DNA from: JBEKOF01 sp049513975
Lineage (GTDB): Bacteria > Verrucomicrobiota > Verrucomicrobiia > Limisphaerales > Palsa-1400
Direction of reading: 5' to 3'
Assembly: GCA_049513975.1 (NCBI GenBank)
Contig: JBEKVM010000011.1
Span: 1-64,000, forward strand
DNA length: 64,000 bases
Part shown: positions 53,289 through 62,228 of the stretch, one piece after another
Layout of the letters: each line of letters starts with the position of its first letter
How positions within the stretch are numbered: the stretch's first letter is position 1
Made by a program: the position numbers and the translations under genes
Notes under the pieces: model-generated
What the model was told of the DNA's origin: nothing
Databases searched by the model: none
What the model saw: only the letters and a program-made list of their open reading frames with translations

Positions 53289-54374
53289 ATGAAGGCCGAC
53301 CATTTCAGCGGCTGGAAAATAACCGGTCAGTTTGCGGCGTTACACTGGAAATGGTTTGCGCTGATTCTCCCGCTGGCGCCAATGTTTCCCACGGCGGCGC
53401 GCGCCGGGTGGGTCTGGCAGGAGAGTCACGCGCCCCGAACCAGCTTCCGCGCGGTCCAGGCGGTCAACCGCAAAGTGGTTTGGGCGGGCGGCACGGGCGG
53501 GACCTGCCTCCGCACGGTGGACGGCGGCGACACCTGGGAGATCCTGGCGGTGCCCGGCGCGGACAAATTGGATTTTCGCGGACTGTTCGCGTTCGATGAG
53601 CGCACGGTCGTGCTGTTGAGCGCGGGCGAAGCGTCGGAGGGGTTGACCCGGATGTATCGCACAGCGGACTCGGGACGGACCTGGCAGACGGTGTTTCAGA
53701 CGGAAGATAAGGGCGTGTTTCTGGACGGGGTGTCCTTTTGGGACCGGACCAACGGGATGGCGGTGGGTGACCAGATCGAGGGCAAATGGTATTTGCTGAG
53801 AACCAAAGACGGCGGGCAAAGCTGGGAACGGGTGCCTCCGGCGGCTTTGCCGGCGATGCTGCCCAACGAAGGAGCCTTTGCGGCGGGGAACACCTCGATG
53901 GCGATGGAAGCCTCCTCCAAAGTCTGGCTGGCTTCGGGAGCGGCGGAGCGGGCGCGCATTTTTATCTCGACCGACCGCGCCCAGACTTGGGAGGTGCGGG
54001 AAACGCCCATGCCCGGCGGAACGACCGCGGGGATTTACGGCTTGCGCTTTTTGGACGCGCAACGCGGCGTGGCCGTGGGCGGCGATTACAAGCAGGACAA
54101 AACGCCGTCGGACAACGTGATCGTCACGACCGATGGCGGCCAGACCTGGCAGAAAGGCGGGCGCACCGATCCGCCGGGATTGAAGGAAACCGTGGTGGCG
54201 CTGCCGGGGAGTGTGCTGCTGGCGGTCGGCCCTTCGGGCACGAGCCTGAGCCGCGATTTTGGAACCACCTGGCAAAAAGTGGACGAGTTCTCGCTGCACG
54301 CCGCCTCGTGCGCGGACGGGGAATGCTGGGCGGTGGGAGGACGGGGAGCAATCGGGAAGTGGAAGGGGAATTGA
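53289..54374 (+). CDS. Ycf48/BNR-like beta-propeller protein, secreted
   Basis: 361 residues from the ATG at 53289, preceded by a strong GGAGGAAAG site. An N-terminal hydrophobic segment ends at PTAARA, like a cleaved signal peptide. Repeats of the form RTVDGGDTWEIL, RTADSGRTWQTVF, RTKDGGQSWERV, STDRAQTWEV and TTDGGQTWQKGG are Asp-box/BNR blades as in Ycf48/HCF136 and sialidase-like propellers. No catalytic residues of sialidases are recognised. It lies 59 bp after the phosphatase and may be co-transcribed; the role is unknown. Confidence 0.8.
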   Translation: MKADHFSGWKITGQFAALHWKWFALILPLAPMFPTAARAGWVWQESHAPRTSFRAVQAVNRKVVWAGGTGGTCLRTVDGGDTWEILAVPGADKLDFRGLFAFDERTVVLLSAGEASEGLTRMYRTADSGRTWQTVFQTEDKGVFLDGVSFWDRTNGMAVGDQIEGKWYLLRTKDGGQSWERVPPAALPAMLPNEGAFAAGNTSMAMEASSKVWLASGAAERARIFISTDRAQTWEVRETPMPGGTTAGIYGLRFLDAQRGVAVGGDYKQDKTPSDNVIVTTDGGQTWQKGGRTDPPGLKETVVALPGSVLLAVGPSGTSLSRDFGTTWQKVDEFSLHAASCADGECWAVGGRGAIGKWKGN

Positions 54375-54498
54375 ATTTGGAAAAAACGCGCTCTTGAGAT
54401 TACGATTAGCCTTCTTTCTCGTTAAAGCGTGCATCGGGACCAGGAATCTGCCGCTGCTCGACAGACCTCCGTGGAACAATTCGTGTCCGTCTCCTGTT

Positions 54499-54533
54499 CC
54501 CTCTCCGCTCCCATCCGATGGGAGGGGAGAGGG
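54499..54533. repeat. Hairpin repeat, CCCTCTCC family
   Basis: CCCTCTCC with inner CTCCCATC pairs with GATGGGAG and GGAGAGGG, followed by TCAGGGTGAGG. Lying between convergent genes (the propeller protein and the CBM48 protein), it could also serve as a terminator. Confidence 0.7.
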
Positions 54534-54585
54534 TCAGGGTGAGGTGAGGGTTCATGGCAAGGATCGAGATTAAGAGTGAACGGCA

Positions 54586-54876
54586 TCAACTGACCGGCAC
54601 CAGGGAAACGCGCTCGCCCTGGTCGTTGTGGCTGATGCCCTGGGCTTGGGGATCCAGGGTGAGATGGCCGTCCACCAGAAAGGCATAGCGGTGGTGGCCG
54701 TGGCGCAACTCGACCTGCAGCAACCAGGCCCCGTCCGGCCGGTGGCTCATGGGATGGGCCTTCGGGTCCCAGTGGTTGAAGTCGCCGACCAGGCTGACGT
54801 GTTTGGCCTGGGGCGCGTTGCAGATGAAATTGACGGGCCGCAAGTTGCGATGGGCGCTGTAAACGTGGTAGTTCAT
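54586..54876 (-). CDS. Single-domain glycogen-binding (CBM48-like) protein
   Basis: 96 residues forming just one immunoglobulin-like early-set/CBM48 domain. NFICNAPQAKHVSLVGDFNH-WDPKAHPM and GAWLLQVELRHGHHRYAFLV match the glycogen-binding module of AMPK-beta and branching enzymes; the Trp and Lys that contact alpha-glucan are in place. No catalytic domain is attached. It is encoded 51 bp downstream of an unrecognised protein and probably in the same operon. Binding of glycogen is inferred from the family. Confidence 0.82.
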   Translation of the reverse strand: MNYHVYSAHRNLRPVNFICNAPQAKHVSLVGDFNHWDPKAHPMSHRPDGAWLLQVELRHGHHRYAFLVDGHLTLDPQAQGISHNDQGERVSLVPVS

Positions 54877-54927
54877 GTCAAGAAGAAACGTGGGGCAAAA
54901 GGGCCGGGAGTTGGCGGACGGGCTGGC

Positions 54928-55881
54928 TCAAGTGAGGAGGTTTTCCAGGAGGAGCAGGGCGGTGTGCCGGACCTGTTCCGATTGAGTTTCCAGCAGGCGA
55001 TAGCTGGCGGTCCAGCCCGCCCGCGTTCCGTGGCGTTCGCGCCAGAGGGTTTTGAGGACACGTTCGGTGCGTTCAACTTGTTGGATGGCTGAGGTGAGAC
55101 TCTCGCGCCCTTCCGGCAGGTCGGAGATGTCGCCGACCAGAAACCGGCTGATCTGCTTGCGGCCGAACACGGCATGCAACAGCGTCACCACCGTCTGTTC
55201 GTAGGCATACCAGCGGCGGTGGAGCAACTCGCCCAGAAAGTCGTGGCGCAGGGCGAAGAACTCTGATCGCGGCCGCTCGGTGTATTGGCGAATCTCCCGC
55301 GCCTCGGCCGGAAACCAGGTGTAGAGCAGGGCAAAGGTGCCGTAGGTGTCAATCAATTGCTTGGGATTGTTGTGGTCGGTGGCAATCTCGCCCACGCAGA
55401 CATCCTGACCCAGCTCGGCGCAGATTTCGGGAAGATCATGCAGCCGCCCCAGCACCCGCCTTCCCGCCTCGCTGCCGTAATTGAAATCGCCCGGAATCAG
55501 CCAATAGACATCGTCCGGTTTGCCCCTCTCAAACGCCAGCCCAAGACCGCAATACCACATCTGGCAGGTGTCCACGCACCACGCATCCACCAGGTCCGAA
55601 TGCCGGGCGGCGACGCCGTCGCGAAACGGCAGGTAGCGCTTGTCCCGCAGGGCGGCGGCATGGGTCTTCCGGTCAATGACCGTGATGGGACGCGCATAAG
55701 TCTGCTGGCGCGAGTCCAGTTCGGCGACCAGACGGTACAATTCCCGGATGTTGGCGTAATCATCCAGGGGCCGGAACGGATAAATGACCACGGGATGAAT
55801 GAGGGCCGGCTTGGCCGCCCTGGACGGGGTTTGGGCGGCTGCGGAAACCCGGGCTTTCCTGCGGTGCTCGTTCTTCTTCAT
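54928..55881 (-). CDS. Conserved hypothetical protein
   Basis: 317 residues from the ATG at 55881 (MKKNEHRRKARVSAAAQTPS). After a basic, likely disordered N-terminus it shows HPVVIYPFRPLDDYANIREL and ITVIDRKTHAAALRDKRYLP, resembling alternating beta/alpha structure. WLIPGDFNYGSEAGRRVL and GQDVCVGEIATDHNNPKQLI suggest a substrate-binding enzyme fold such as a sugar-nucleotide transferase. The C-terminal half is helical. I do not recognise the family and assign no function. The only context is the downstream CBM48-like gene, hinting at glycan metabolism. Confidence 0.7.
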   Translation of the reverse strand: MKKNEHRRKARVSAAAQTPSRAAKPALIHPVVIYPFRPLDDYANIRELYRLVAELDSRQQTYARPITVIDRKTHAAALRDKRYLPFRDGVAARHSDLVDAWCVDTCQMWYCGLGLAFERGKPDDVYWLIPGDFNYGSEAGRRVLGRLHDLPEICAELGQDVCVGEIATDHNNPKQLIDTYGTFALLYTWFPAEAREIRQYTERPRSEFFALRHDFLGELLHRRWYAYEQTVVTLLHAVFGRKQISRFLVGDISDLPEGRESLTSAIQQVERTERVLKTLWRERHGTRAGWTASYRLLETQSEQVRHTALLLLENLLT

Positions 55882-55975
55882 CGGCCCATCATGCCGGATT
55901 GGCCGGAAAATTCCAAATGCTTTTGCCGGCGGATGGCCGCACGGGCCACGCGGAAGACGGCTAATGAAAACACTG

Positions 55976-56086
55976 AATTGCCAATGACAAATACTCAATG
56001 GAAAATTCCCGATTTCCGGTCGCGAGCGCTACCACATGGATTCTCAGAATTAAAAATTGAGGATTGAAAATTGGTCATTGGCAATT
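55976..56086. repeat. 13-bp inverted repeat bounding an AT-rich spacer
   Basis: AATTGCCAATGAC (55976-55988) is perfectly inverted at 56074-56086. The 111-bp segment between these ends contains AATTAAAAATTGAGGATTG-type AT-rich sequence unlike its GC-rich neighbours. It makes up part of the 306-bp gene-free stretch 55882-56187, which otherwise shows nothing. Confidence 0.65.
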
Positions 56087-56187
56087 AAAACGCCCTCTCG
56101 ACAAAGGTGAGATGCGCCTCGCTCTTGGTGTTCTGCCACAACCCCCTTGCGGGACGGAGCGGTCTGTGGTAATTGAAACCTCATCCC

Positions 56188-58296
56188 ATGAAAACGAAAT
56201 TCCCGGTTCTCATTCTCGCGCTGGTGGTCTCCTCGGGTTTTTCTGCCGATGCCGCGCCGGCGGTCGCCCAGTCCGAATCCAACGCCGCCGTGAGCATCAC
56301 CGACAACGGCCGCACCTGGACGCTCGACAACGGCATCGTCAAAGCGACGATCAACAAGTTCAACGGCAACCTGTCGTCGCTCCTCTATCACGGCATCGAG
56401 ACCATGGGCGGCGGGGGATACTGGGAGCAAACCCCGCAGGAGGCGCCCCAACTGACCCAAACGCTCACGATTGACCCGGCGAAAAACGGCGGGCTGCGCG
56501 CCGAAGTCGCCGTCAAGGGCGTCACCGGCGGCACCGTCATGCTGACGCCCGGCGCGCCCGGCGGCGGAACGTACTGCGACATCGAAGTTCGCTACGCGAT
56601 GGGCCGCGGCGAAAGCGGCATTTACGCCTGCGCTATTTTCTCCCACCCGGCTGGCTACGGCGCGATGGGCGTGGGCGAAAGCCGCTACATCACCAAGCTC
56701 AGCAAGATCTTTGACTGGATTTCGGTGGACGCGGACCGCAACATGCTCGAATGCACGCCCCAGGATTGGGGTGCGGGCATCCAAATCCACGCCAAGGAAC
56801 AGCGGATCTTGAGCACCGGCATTTACAAAAACTCCGTCGAGCACAAATACAGCTACACGGCGGTGCAATACAAAATCCCCGCTTTCGGCTGGTCGAGCAC
56901 CACGCATCATGTCGGCGTGTGGTTCATCAATCCGACCATTGAATTTCTCAGTGGCGGCGCATCCAAGCAGGAACTGGTCTGCCATTTTGACGCCAATGAC
57001 AACCCGGACCCGATCATCCTCGATTACTGGCGCGGGACCCATTACGGGGGCGGGGCGGCCTGCAACCTCCGCGCCGGGGAAGAGTGGAGCAAGGTCATCG
57101 GCCCGATCTTTGTCTATTGCAACGCCCTGGCCGACCCCAAAGTCCCCTCCCAGGCCGGCCTCGCCACCCTGGCTGCCACCGCCGGCAACCCCTCCGTGCC
57201 TGCCGCCTGGCAGGACAACGCGACGGCTTTGTGGCAGGACGCCCTCAGCCAGGCAAAAAAAGAAAGAGCCTTGTGGCCCTACGACTGGGTCAACGGCGTG
57301 GACTACCCGCACCGGGAGGGGCGCGGGACTGTGACCGGCCAAATCGTGCTCAACGACCCGCAGGCGGCCACGACCAAGCTGCCCAATCTGACCGTGGGCC
57401 TGGCCCATCCGGATTATTCCGGCGGTGGCAGGCGCGGCGGCGGGTTGGTGGACTGGGCGCACGACGCCAAGTTCTACCAGTTCTGGAACGACGGGAGCGA
57501 GGACGGCAAATTCACCATTCCCAACGTCCGCCCCGGCACTTACACGCTGCATGCGTTTGCCGACGGCGTGCTGGGTGAATTCGTCCAGACCAACATCACC
57601 GTCCAGGCCGGCAAGACGGTGAACCTGGACAGAATGGAGTGGAAGCCCCTGCGCTACGGCAGGCAGGTCTGGGACATCGGCTACCCCGACCGCACCGGCG
57701 GCAAATTCTACAAGGGCGACGGCGCGAACTACTGGCTCTGGGGCTGGGGTCTGCGCTATGGCGACCTGTTCCCCAACGACATCACCTACACCATCGGCAA
57801 AAGCGATTACCGCAAGGACTGGTTCTTTGAGCAGGTGCCGCACGCACTGTCCGACGCCTGGATCAATCCTCAAGCCAAGGATCCGCTCAATCAGCGCTTC
57901 GGCTGGGTCAAGGTTCAGGGATCGGACACTTGGAGATCCATCGGCCAAGGCCGGGCGACTACCTGGACCATTAAATTCGACATGGACAAAACACCCAAGG
58001 GCCAGGCGGCCCTGCGCGTGGCCCTGGCCGGCGCCGACGGCATGGGCGGGCTGGCCGTAGCTGTCAACGGCCAGAGCGCCGGCGCCATCCGGCCGACGCC
58101 TACCAACGCCCTGCGCTATAACACCGACAAGAGCGTCTGGCAGGAATGTGTCCTGACCTTCGGCGCCGCGCTGCTGAAGCAGGGCGAAAACGAAATGCAG
58201 CTCACTGTGCCTGCCGGGGAAGTCACCTCCGGCGTCGTTTACGACTACCTGCGGCTCGAACTCAACGAGGATTACAAACCCGGCGGCGCGCAGTAA
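56188..58296 (+). CDS. Rhamnogalacturonan lyase (PL4-like), secreted
   Basis: 702 residues from the ATG at 56188 (MKTKFPVLILALVVSSGFSA, a signal peptide). Three domains as in PL4: an N-terminal supersandwich catalytic domain (TLDNGIVKATINKFNGNLSS, YWRGTHYGGG), a fibronectin-like central domain (GTVTGQIVL, FTIPNVRPGTYTLHAFADG) and a C-terminal CBM-like jelly roll (TWTIKFDMDKTPKGQAAL). The linker WDIGYPDRTGGKFYKGD and the DWFFEQVPH motif are typical PL4. It would cleave rhamnogalacturonan I by beta-elimination. It is followed after 47 bp by an arabinofuranosidase, consistent with pectin degradation. Confidence 0.87.
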   Translation: MKTKFPVLILALVVSSGFSADAAPAVAQSESNAAVSITDNGRTWTLDNGIVKATINKFNGNLSSLLYHGIETMGGGGYWEQTPQEAPQLTQTLTIDPAKNGGLRAEVAVKGVTGGTVMLTPGAPGGGTYCDIEVRYAMGRGESGIYACAIFSHPAGYGAMGVGESRYITKLSKIFDWISVDADRNMLECTPQDWGAGIQIHAKEQRILSTGIYKNSVEHKYSYTAVQYKIPAFGWSSTTHHVGVWFINPTIEFLSGGASKQELVCHFDANDNPDPIILDYWRGTHYGGGAACNLRAGEEWSKVIGPIFVYCNALADPKVPSQAGLATLAATAGNPSVPAAWQDNATALWQDALSQAKKERALWPYDWVNGVDYPHREGRGTVTGQIVLNDPQAATTKLPNLTVGLAHPDYSGGGRRGGGLVDWAHDAKFYQFWNDGSEDGKFTIPNVRPGTYTLHAFADGVLGEFVQTNITVQAGKTVNLDRMEWKPLRYGRQVWDIGYPDRTGGKFYKGDGANYWLWGWGLRYGDLFPNDITYTIGKSDYRKDWFFEQVPHALSDAWINPQAKDPLNQRFGWVKVQGSDTWRSIGQGRATTWTIKFDMDKTPKGQAALRVALAGADGMGGLAVAVNGQSAGAIRPTPTNALRYNTDKSVWQECVLTFGAALLKQGENEMQLTVPAGEVTSGVVYDYLRLELNEDYKPGGAQ

Positions 58297-58343
58297 GGTG
58301 TCATCGCCGGGTAGTGGTCAAGGTGACTGACAAGTATTGCCCT

Positions 58344-60194
58344 ATGAAATCTTTCTTCGTAACGGCCCTCGTGGCCGCCGCCATTCCCCTGGCCGCCCAG
58401 GATTCCCGCACCAATGTCATCATCCGGGCCGAACCGCTTTCGGGCGGGCGCGTCGAACCCACCTTGTTCGGCAACTTTATGGAATTGCTGGATGACGTTG
58501 TGCCCGGATCGTGGGCCGAGTTGTTGAACGACCGGTCTTTTGCCGGAGTCCTCCCGGCGGCGGACTGGGTGTACTACGACGGCTCCCTGGATATTTGCGA
58601 CCGCCAGTGGGACACCAACCGCACCTGGAGCTACGACACCAACAACCCCTTCAACGGGAAACGTTGCGCCAAACTCACGGCCGGCCCCAGCCCGGCCAGC
58701 CTGACCCAATCGGGCCTGTCGGCGCGAAAAGGCATGGATTACAGCTTCTCGACCTATCTGCGCGGGGACAACGGGATCAAAGTCACCGTCCTGCTCAAGG
58801 CCCTGCTGCCGGGCGGAGAATGGCTTGCCCTGGCTTCGGCCAGGCTTCCCCCGCCTTCGTCAGAATGGCAAAAGTACTCGATCAAAATGACCTGCAACGG
58901 CCAGGCCGACCGCGCGGTCTTCGAGCTGCGCGCCGAAGGCCAGGGCCGCCTCTGGGTCAACAAACTGTCCCTCATGCCCGGCGACAACCGAAACGGCTGG
59001 CGGGCGGATGTGGTGAAAGCAATCAAGGAAATCCGTCCCGGCATCCTCCGCTGGGGCGGCTCGACCGTGGATCCCGGCCATTACCGCTGGAAAAATGGCA
59101 TCGGCGACCGCGACCGGCGCACACCCTGGCCCAATGAGAATTGGGGCCGAATGGACCCGGATGACGTGGGGATGGACGAATTCTGCCAATTCTGCGAACT
59201 GACCGCCGCCGAACCGCTCATCTGCGTCAGCTTTGCCGATGGCGCCCAAAGCGCGCACGACTTGGTGGAGTATTGCAACGGAGATGCCCGGACCGCCTGG
59301 GGCGCCAAACGCGCGGCCAACGGCCATGCCAGCGCCTACCATGTCAAGTATTGGGAAATCGGCAACGAGATCAGCGGCAGCGACGCCAACTATTTGGATC
59401 AATTCCCCGGCTTCATCCAGGCGATCCGCTCCGCCGACCCCGGGGCGCGGATCATGACTTCCTATCCCTCGCAACAGTTGCTGGACCGGGTGGGGCGGGA
59501 GGTTGATTTTGTTTGCCCGCACCACTACACGACCGATCTCAAGGAGTGCGAGTTGGACTTCACCCGGATTGGGGAGATGATAGACCGGACCCCCGGCTGT
59601 TCCCGCATCCAGATGGCTGTGACGGAATGGAACATTGACGCCGGGGCGTGGGGCCTGGGCCGCGCCCGGCAATCCACCCTCCTGGCGGCCCTGGAAAACG
59701 CCCGCTATCTCAACTTGATGATGCGGTACTCGGACAAGGTCAAGATTGCCAACCGGTCCAATCTGGCCAACAGTTATTGTGGCGCGACCATTCTGACCGC
59801 CGCCTCCGGCACCGGCGTCCTGCGGCAGCCCAGCCATTATGTCATGAAACTCTATTCCCTCCATGCCAAACCGGTGCCGCTGGGGGTGGAGCGCTCTGAC
59901 AACCGGTTGGACCTCTTCGCCTGCGCTTCGGATGACAAGAAATCCGCCGTGGTTTTCGCCGTCAATCCGACGCGCAACCCGCTGCCACTCGTTCTGGGCT
60001 TCGGCGCCTTCGACCCGGCCCCCCGCGTCGTCAGCGCCGAGACGGTGTGCGATGTTCTGAACCTGCGCCAGCCCGACGTGGAGAACCATTGGCAGGAGCC
60101 TGAAAGGGTCAGGATGGTCAGTTTGCCCGTTACCGAAGGCGCGGTCCTGCTGCCGCCCTTTTCCGCCACGGCGATTGAGTGTGCGGTGAATTAA
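58344..60194 (+). CDS. Alpha-L-arabinofuranosidase (GH51-like), secreted
   Basis: 616 residues from the ATG at 58344, with a signal peptide (FFVTALVAAAIPLAAQ). The (beta/alpha)8 catalytic domain has the acid/base Glu342 in KYWEIGNEISG and the nucleophile Glu428 in MAVTEWNID. An N-terminal sandwich with carbohydrate-binding character precedes it (residues 80-210) and a C-terminal beta domain follows. It removes arabinose side chains, such as those on RG-I. It probably forms an operon with the upstream PL4 lyase. An open frame extends upstream but overlaps the lyase and lacks a signal. Confidence 0.88.
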   Translation: MKSFFVTALVAAAIPLAAQDSRTNVIIRAEPLSGGRVEPTLFGNFMELLDDVVPGSWAELLNDRSFAGVLPAADWVYYDGSLDICDRQWDTNRTWSYDTNNPFNGKRCAKLTAGPSPASLTQSGLSARKGMDYSFSTYLRGDNGIKVTVLLKALLPGGEWLALASARLPPPSSEWQKYSIKMTCNGQADRAVFELRAEGQGRLWVNKLSLMPGDNRNGWRADVVKAIKEIRPGILRWGGSTVDPGHYRWKNGIGDRDRRTPWPNENWGRMDPDDVGMDEFCQFCELTAAEPLICVSFADGAQSAHDLVEYCNGDARTAWGAKRAANGHASAYHVKYWEIGNEISGSDANYLDQFPGFIQAIRSADPGARIMTSYPSQQLLDRVGREVDFVCPHHYTTDLKECELDFTRIGEMIDRTPGCSRIQMAVTEWNIDAGAWGLGRARQSTLLAALENARYLNLMMRYSDKVKIANRSNLANSYCGATILTAASGTGVLRQPSHYVMKLYSLHAKPVPLGVERSDNRLDLFACASDDKKSAVVFAVNPTRNPLPLVLGFGAFDPAPRVVSAETVCDVLNLRQPDVENHWQEPERVRMVSLPVTEGAVLLPPFSATAIECAVN

Positions 60195-60268
60195 CGGAGC
60201 TGCAACGCCCGCCAGCAGGGCAACATTTCAACCAGGACAGAGGCATGTTTATCACGGCGGCAGGTGAT

Positions 60269-60291
60269 GCGGGCCGCGAGGCGCGGCCCGC
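60269..60291. terminator. Perfect GC hairpin between convergent genes
   Basis: GCGGGCCGCG (60269-60278) pairs perfectly with CGCGGCCCGC (60282-60291) around AGG. It lies between the arabinofuranosidase stop and the recF stop, a position suited to bidirectional termination. There is no T-run, so the role is inferred. Confidence 0.5.
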
Positions 60292-60354
60292 TGCACGCGA
60301 GGGCGCATGCGCTCAACGAAAACAGGAAATATCCGATGGCTCTGCGCTGACTTT

Positions 60355-61431
60355 TCAGCTCTTCTTCAACTGCCCCGCAATGACTTCCCAGCGGTGCAGG
60401 CCGCGGCCCAGCTCCTGCGGCCAGCTTTCCTCCGTGCAGGTCATGAAGACCTGGCTGCGGGCGTGTTGCGCGCGGTCCAGCAAGGGCAGAAAGGCGGCGC
60501 GCCGTCTGGCGTCCAGCTCGCCCATGACGTCATCAATCAATAAAATCGGCGGCACGCCGTGGATGTCGGTCAGGTATTCCGCCTGGGTCAGCTTCAAGGC
60601 GATGGCGATGGAGCGCTTTTGCCCTTCGCTGGCGAATTTGGCGGCCGATTTTCCGTCCAGCCGCAACTGCAATTCGTCCCGATGCGGCCCGATGAGGGTG
60701 GAGCGAAACACCCGTTCGCGCGCGCGGTTGCGCGCCAGTTCCACGGCGAAATCGTGCTTGACGGAGGGCAGGTATTCCAGTTCCAGCGGCTCGGCGGAGC
60801 GGGCCACCCGGGCGTAGGCTTGGCGGGCCAATCCCGCCACGCGGGGGAGCAGTTCGCGGCGAAAATCCATGATTTGTTGCCCCGCCTCGATCAATTCGTG
60901 GGTGAACCCTTCCAGGGCGGCTTCGTCAACAAAACGCTGGCGCAGCAGGGCGTTGCGCGAGCGCACGGCGCGGGCGTAGCGTTGGAGGACGGGCAGATAG
61001 ACGGCGTGGGTGTGGGCCAGGAGCAAATCCATGAAGCGCCGCCGCAGGCGGGCCACGCCCTTGACCAGTTGCAAATCCTCGGTGCAAAAAACCACCGCGC
61101 GCACCACGCCCAGGTAGTCGCCCAGTTTGCGCACCGGCTGGGCGTCCAGGGAAAGTTTGCGTTGGGCCGGCGACCAGTAAATCTTGATGTCGTGTTCGGC
61201 CTGGGAGGAAACGGTGGCGCTGACAAAGTAACCCTTTTGGCCGTGGCGGACCATTTGCGCGCCGCCCACGCCGCGGAAGGAGCGCAGGGTGGCGAGCAAA
61301 TAAATGGCTTCGAGCAGGTTGGTCTTGCCCTGGGCGTTGTCGCCCAGCAACAAGTGGAACCCGGCGGGAAAATCGGCGTCCAACCGCGCGTAATTGCGGA
61401 AGTCGCGAAGCCTCAAATGAAGCAAATGCAC
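60355..61431 (-). CDS. recF: DNA replication and repair protein RecF
   Basis: 358 residues. Walker A is GDNAQGKTN (residues 30-38), the ABC-like signature region precedes the Walker B LLIDDVMGELDARRR. RecF binds gapped DNA and, with RecO/RecR, loads RecA. The N-terminal HLRLRDFRNYARL strand is typical. Here it is not next to dnaA, dnaN or gyrB, its usual partners. Confidence 0.94.
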   Translation of the reverse strand: MHLLHLRLRDFRNYARLDADFPAGFHLLLGDNAQGKTNLLEAIYLLATLRSFRGVGGAQMVRHGQKGYFVSATVSSQAEHDIKIYWSPAQRKLSLDAQPVRKLGDYLGVVRAVVFCTEDLQLVKGVARLRRRFMDLLLAHTHAVYLPVLQRYARAVRSRNALLRQRFVDEAALEGFTHELIEAGQQIMDFRRELLPRVAGLARQAYARVARSAEPLELEYLPSVKHDFAVELARNRARERVFRSTLIGPHRDELQLRLDGKSAAKFASEGQKRSIAIALKLTQAEYLTDIHGVPPILLIDDVMGELDARRRAAFLPLLDRAQHARSQVFMTCTEESWPQELGRGLHRWEVIAGQLKKS

Positions 61432-61477
61432 AGCCCCGGCAGTCTAAGCTGGCGCGGGCAAAGTTGAAAGACTTTTG

Positions 61478-61723
61478 CTACCGGAGCCTCTGCGTGGAAT
61501 ACTTTTTGAGCTGGGCGTCGTCCCCCGCGCTGGCCGGGTAGCTGACGTCGTTGATGGGGTCCTTGAATTTAACGACCACCAAGGCCAGGGGCAGGTTTTG
61601 CTGGCGGCAAAAATCCTCCGCTTGCGCCACATTGCCGAATTCGGTGGCGTGATTCTCGTCCACATCCCAGTCGTCCCCGCTGAAGTAGGCCCTGCTCTCC
61701 GGGTTTTGAATCAAAATACGCAT
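61478..61723 (-). CDS. Small hypothetical protein
   Basis: 81 residues. MRILIQNPESRAYFSGDDWD followed by FGNVAQAEDFCRQQNLPLAL and VVKFKDPINDVSYPA. The acidic, aromatic-containing sequence with a clear helix-strand alternation looks like a folded small domain. I do not recognise the family. It is upstream of recF (46 bp) and could share its transcript. The frame is supported over a shadow frame by its regular composition. Confidence 0.6.
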   Translation of the reverse strand: MRILIQNPESRAYFSGDDWDVDENHATEFGNVAQAEDFCRQQNLPLALVVVKFKDPINDVSYPASAGDDAQLKKYSTQRLR

Positions 61724-61933
61724 CTAATGAATTATCGGCATTGTAGGGGATTCCATTAGGGGATTACAAGGAAAACTTACATTACAAACTTGTCATTATT
61801 GTCCCTTATTATTCTCCGCGACCGCTTTCGCCCCCCGAACCCAAACCCGGCCGGGGCAAAATGTTGCCGAAATAGTGCTTGAATTGGCCGCCGGCAACGA
61901 TTACCTTCCCCCGCTCTTAGCGAAAGAATATTT

Positions 61934-62212
61934 ATGTCCAGAATCTGTGAGTTAACCGGTACCCGCCCGATCAAGGGCAGCCATATATGGCGTAGTGGCA
62001 AGGCCAAGAAAAAAGGCGGCATCGGCATGCACATCACCGCCACCACCAAGCGCCGTTTCATCCCCAATCTCCAGCGGGTCAAGGCCGTGATTGACGGCGA
62101 AGTGCGCTACATCAGCGTGACCGCCAAGGCTCTGAAAAAAGGGCTGATCACCAAAGCCCCCAGGCGTCGCTGGACCAAGGACGCGCCCGCGCCCGCGCCC
62201 GCCGCCGGGTAA
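61934..62212 (+). CDS. rpmB: 50S ribosomal protein L28
   Basis: 92 residues, MSRICELTGTRPIKGSHIWR onward. The L28 fold is visible through HITATTKRRFIPNLQRVKAV and YISVTAKALKKGLI. Some L28 proteins have zinc cysteines; only the first Cys is present here. An Ala/Pro tail is added. It converges with smpB, with only 16 bp between the stops. Confidence 0.94.
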   Translation: MSRICELTGTRPIKGSHIWRSGKAKKKGGIGMHITATTKRRFIPNLQRVKAVIDGEVRYISVTAKALKKGLITKAPRRRWTKDAPAPAPAAG

Positions 62213-62228
62213 GGCCTGGCGCCCGGTT

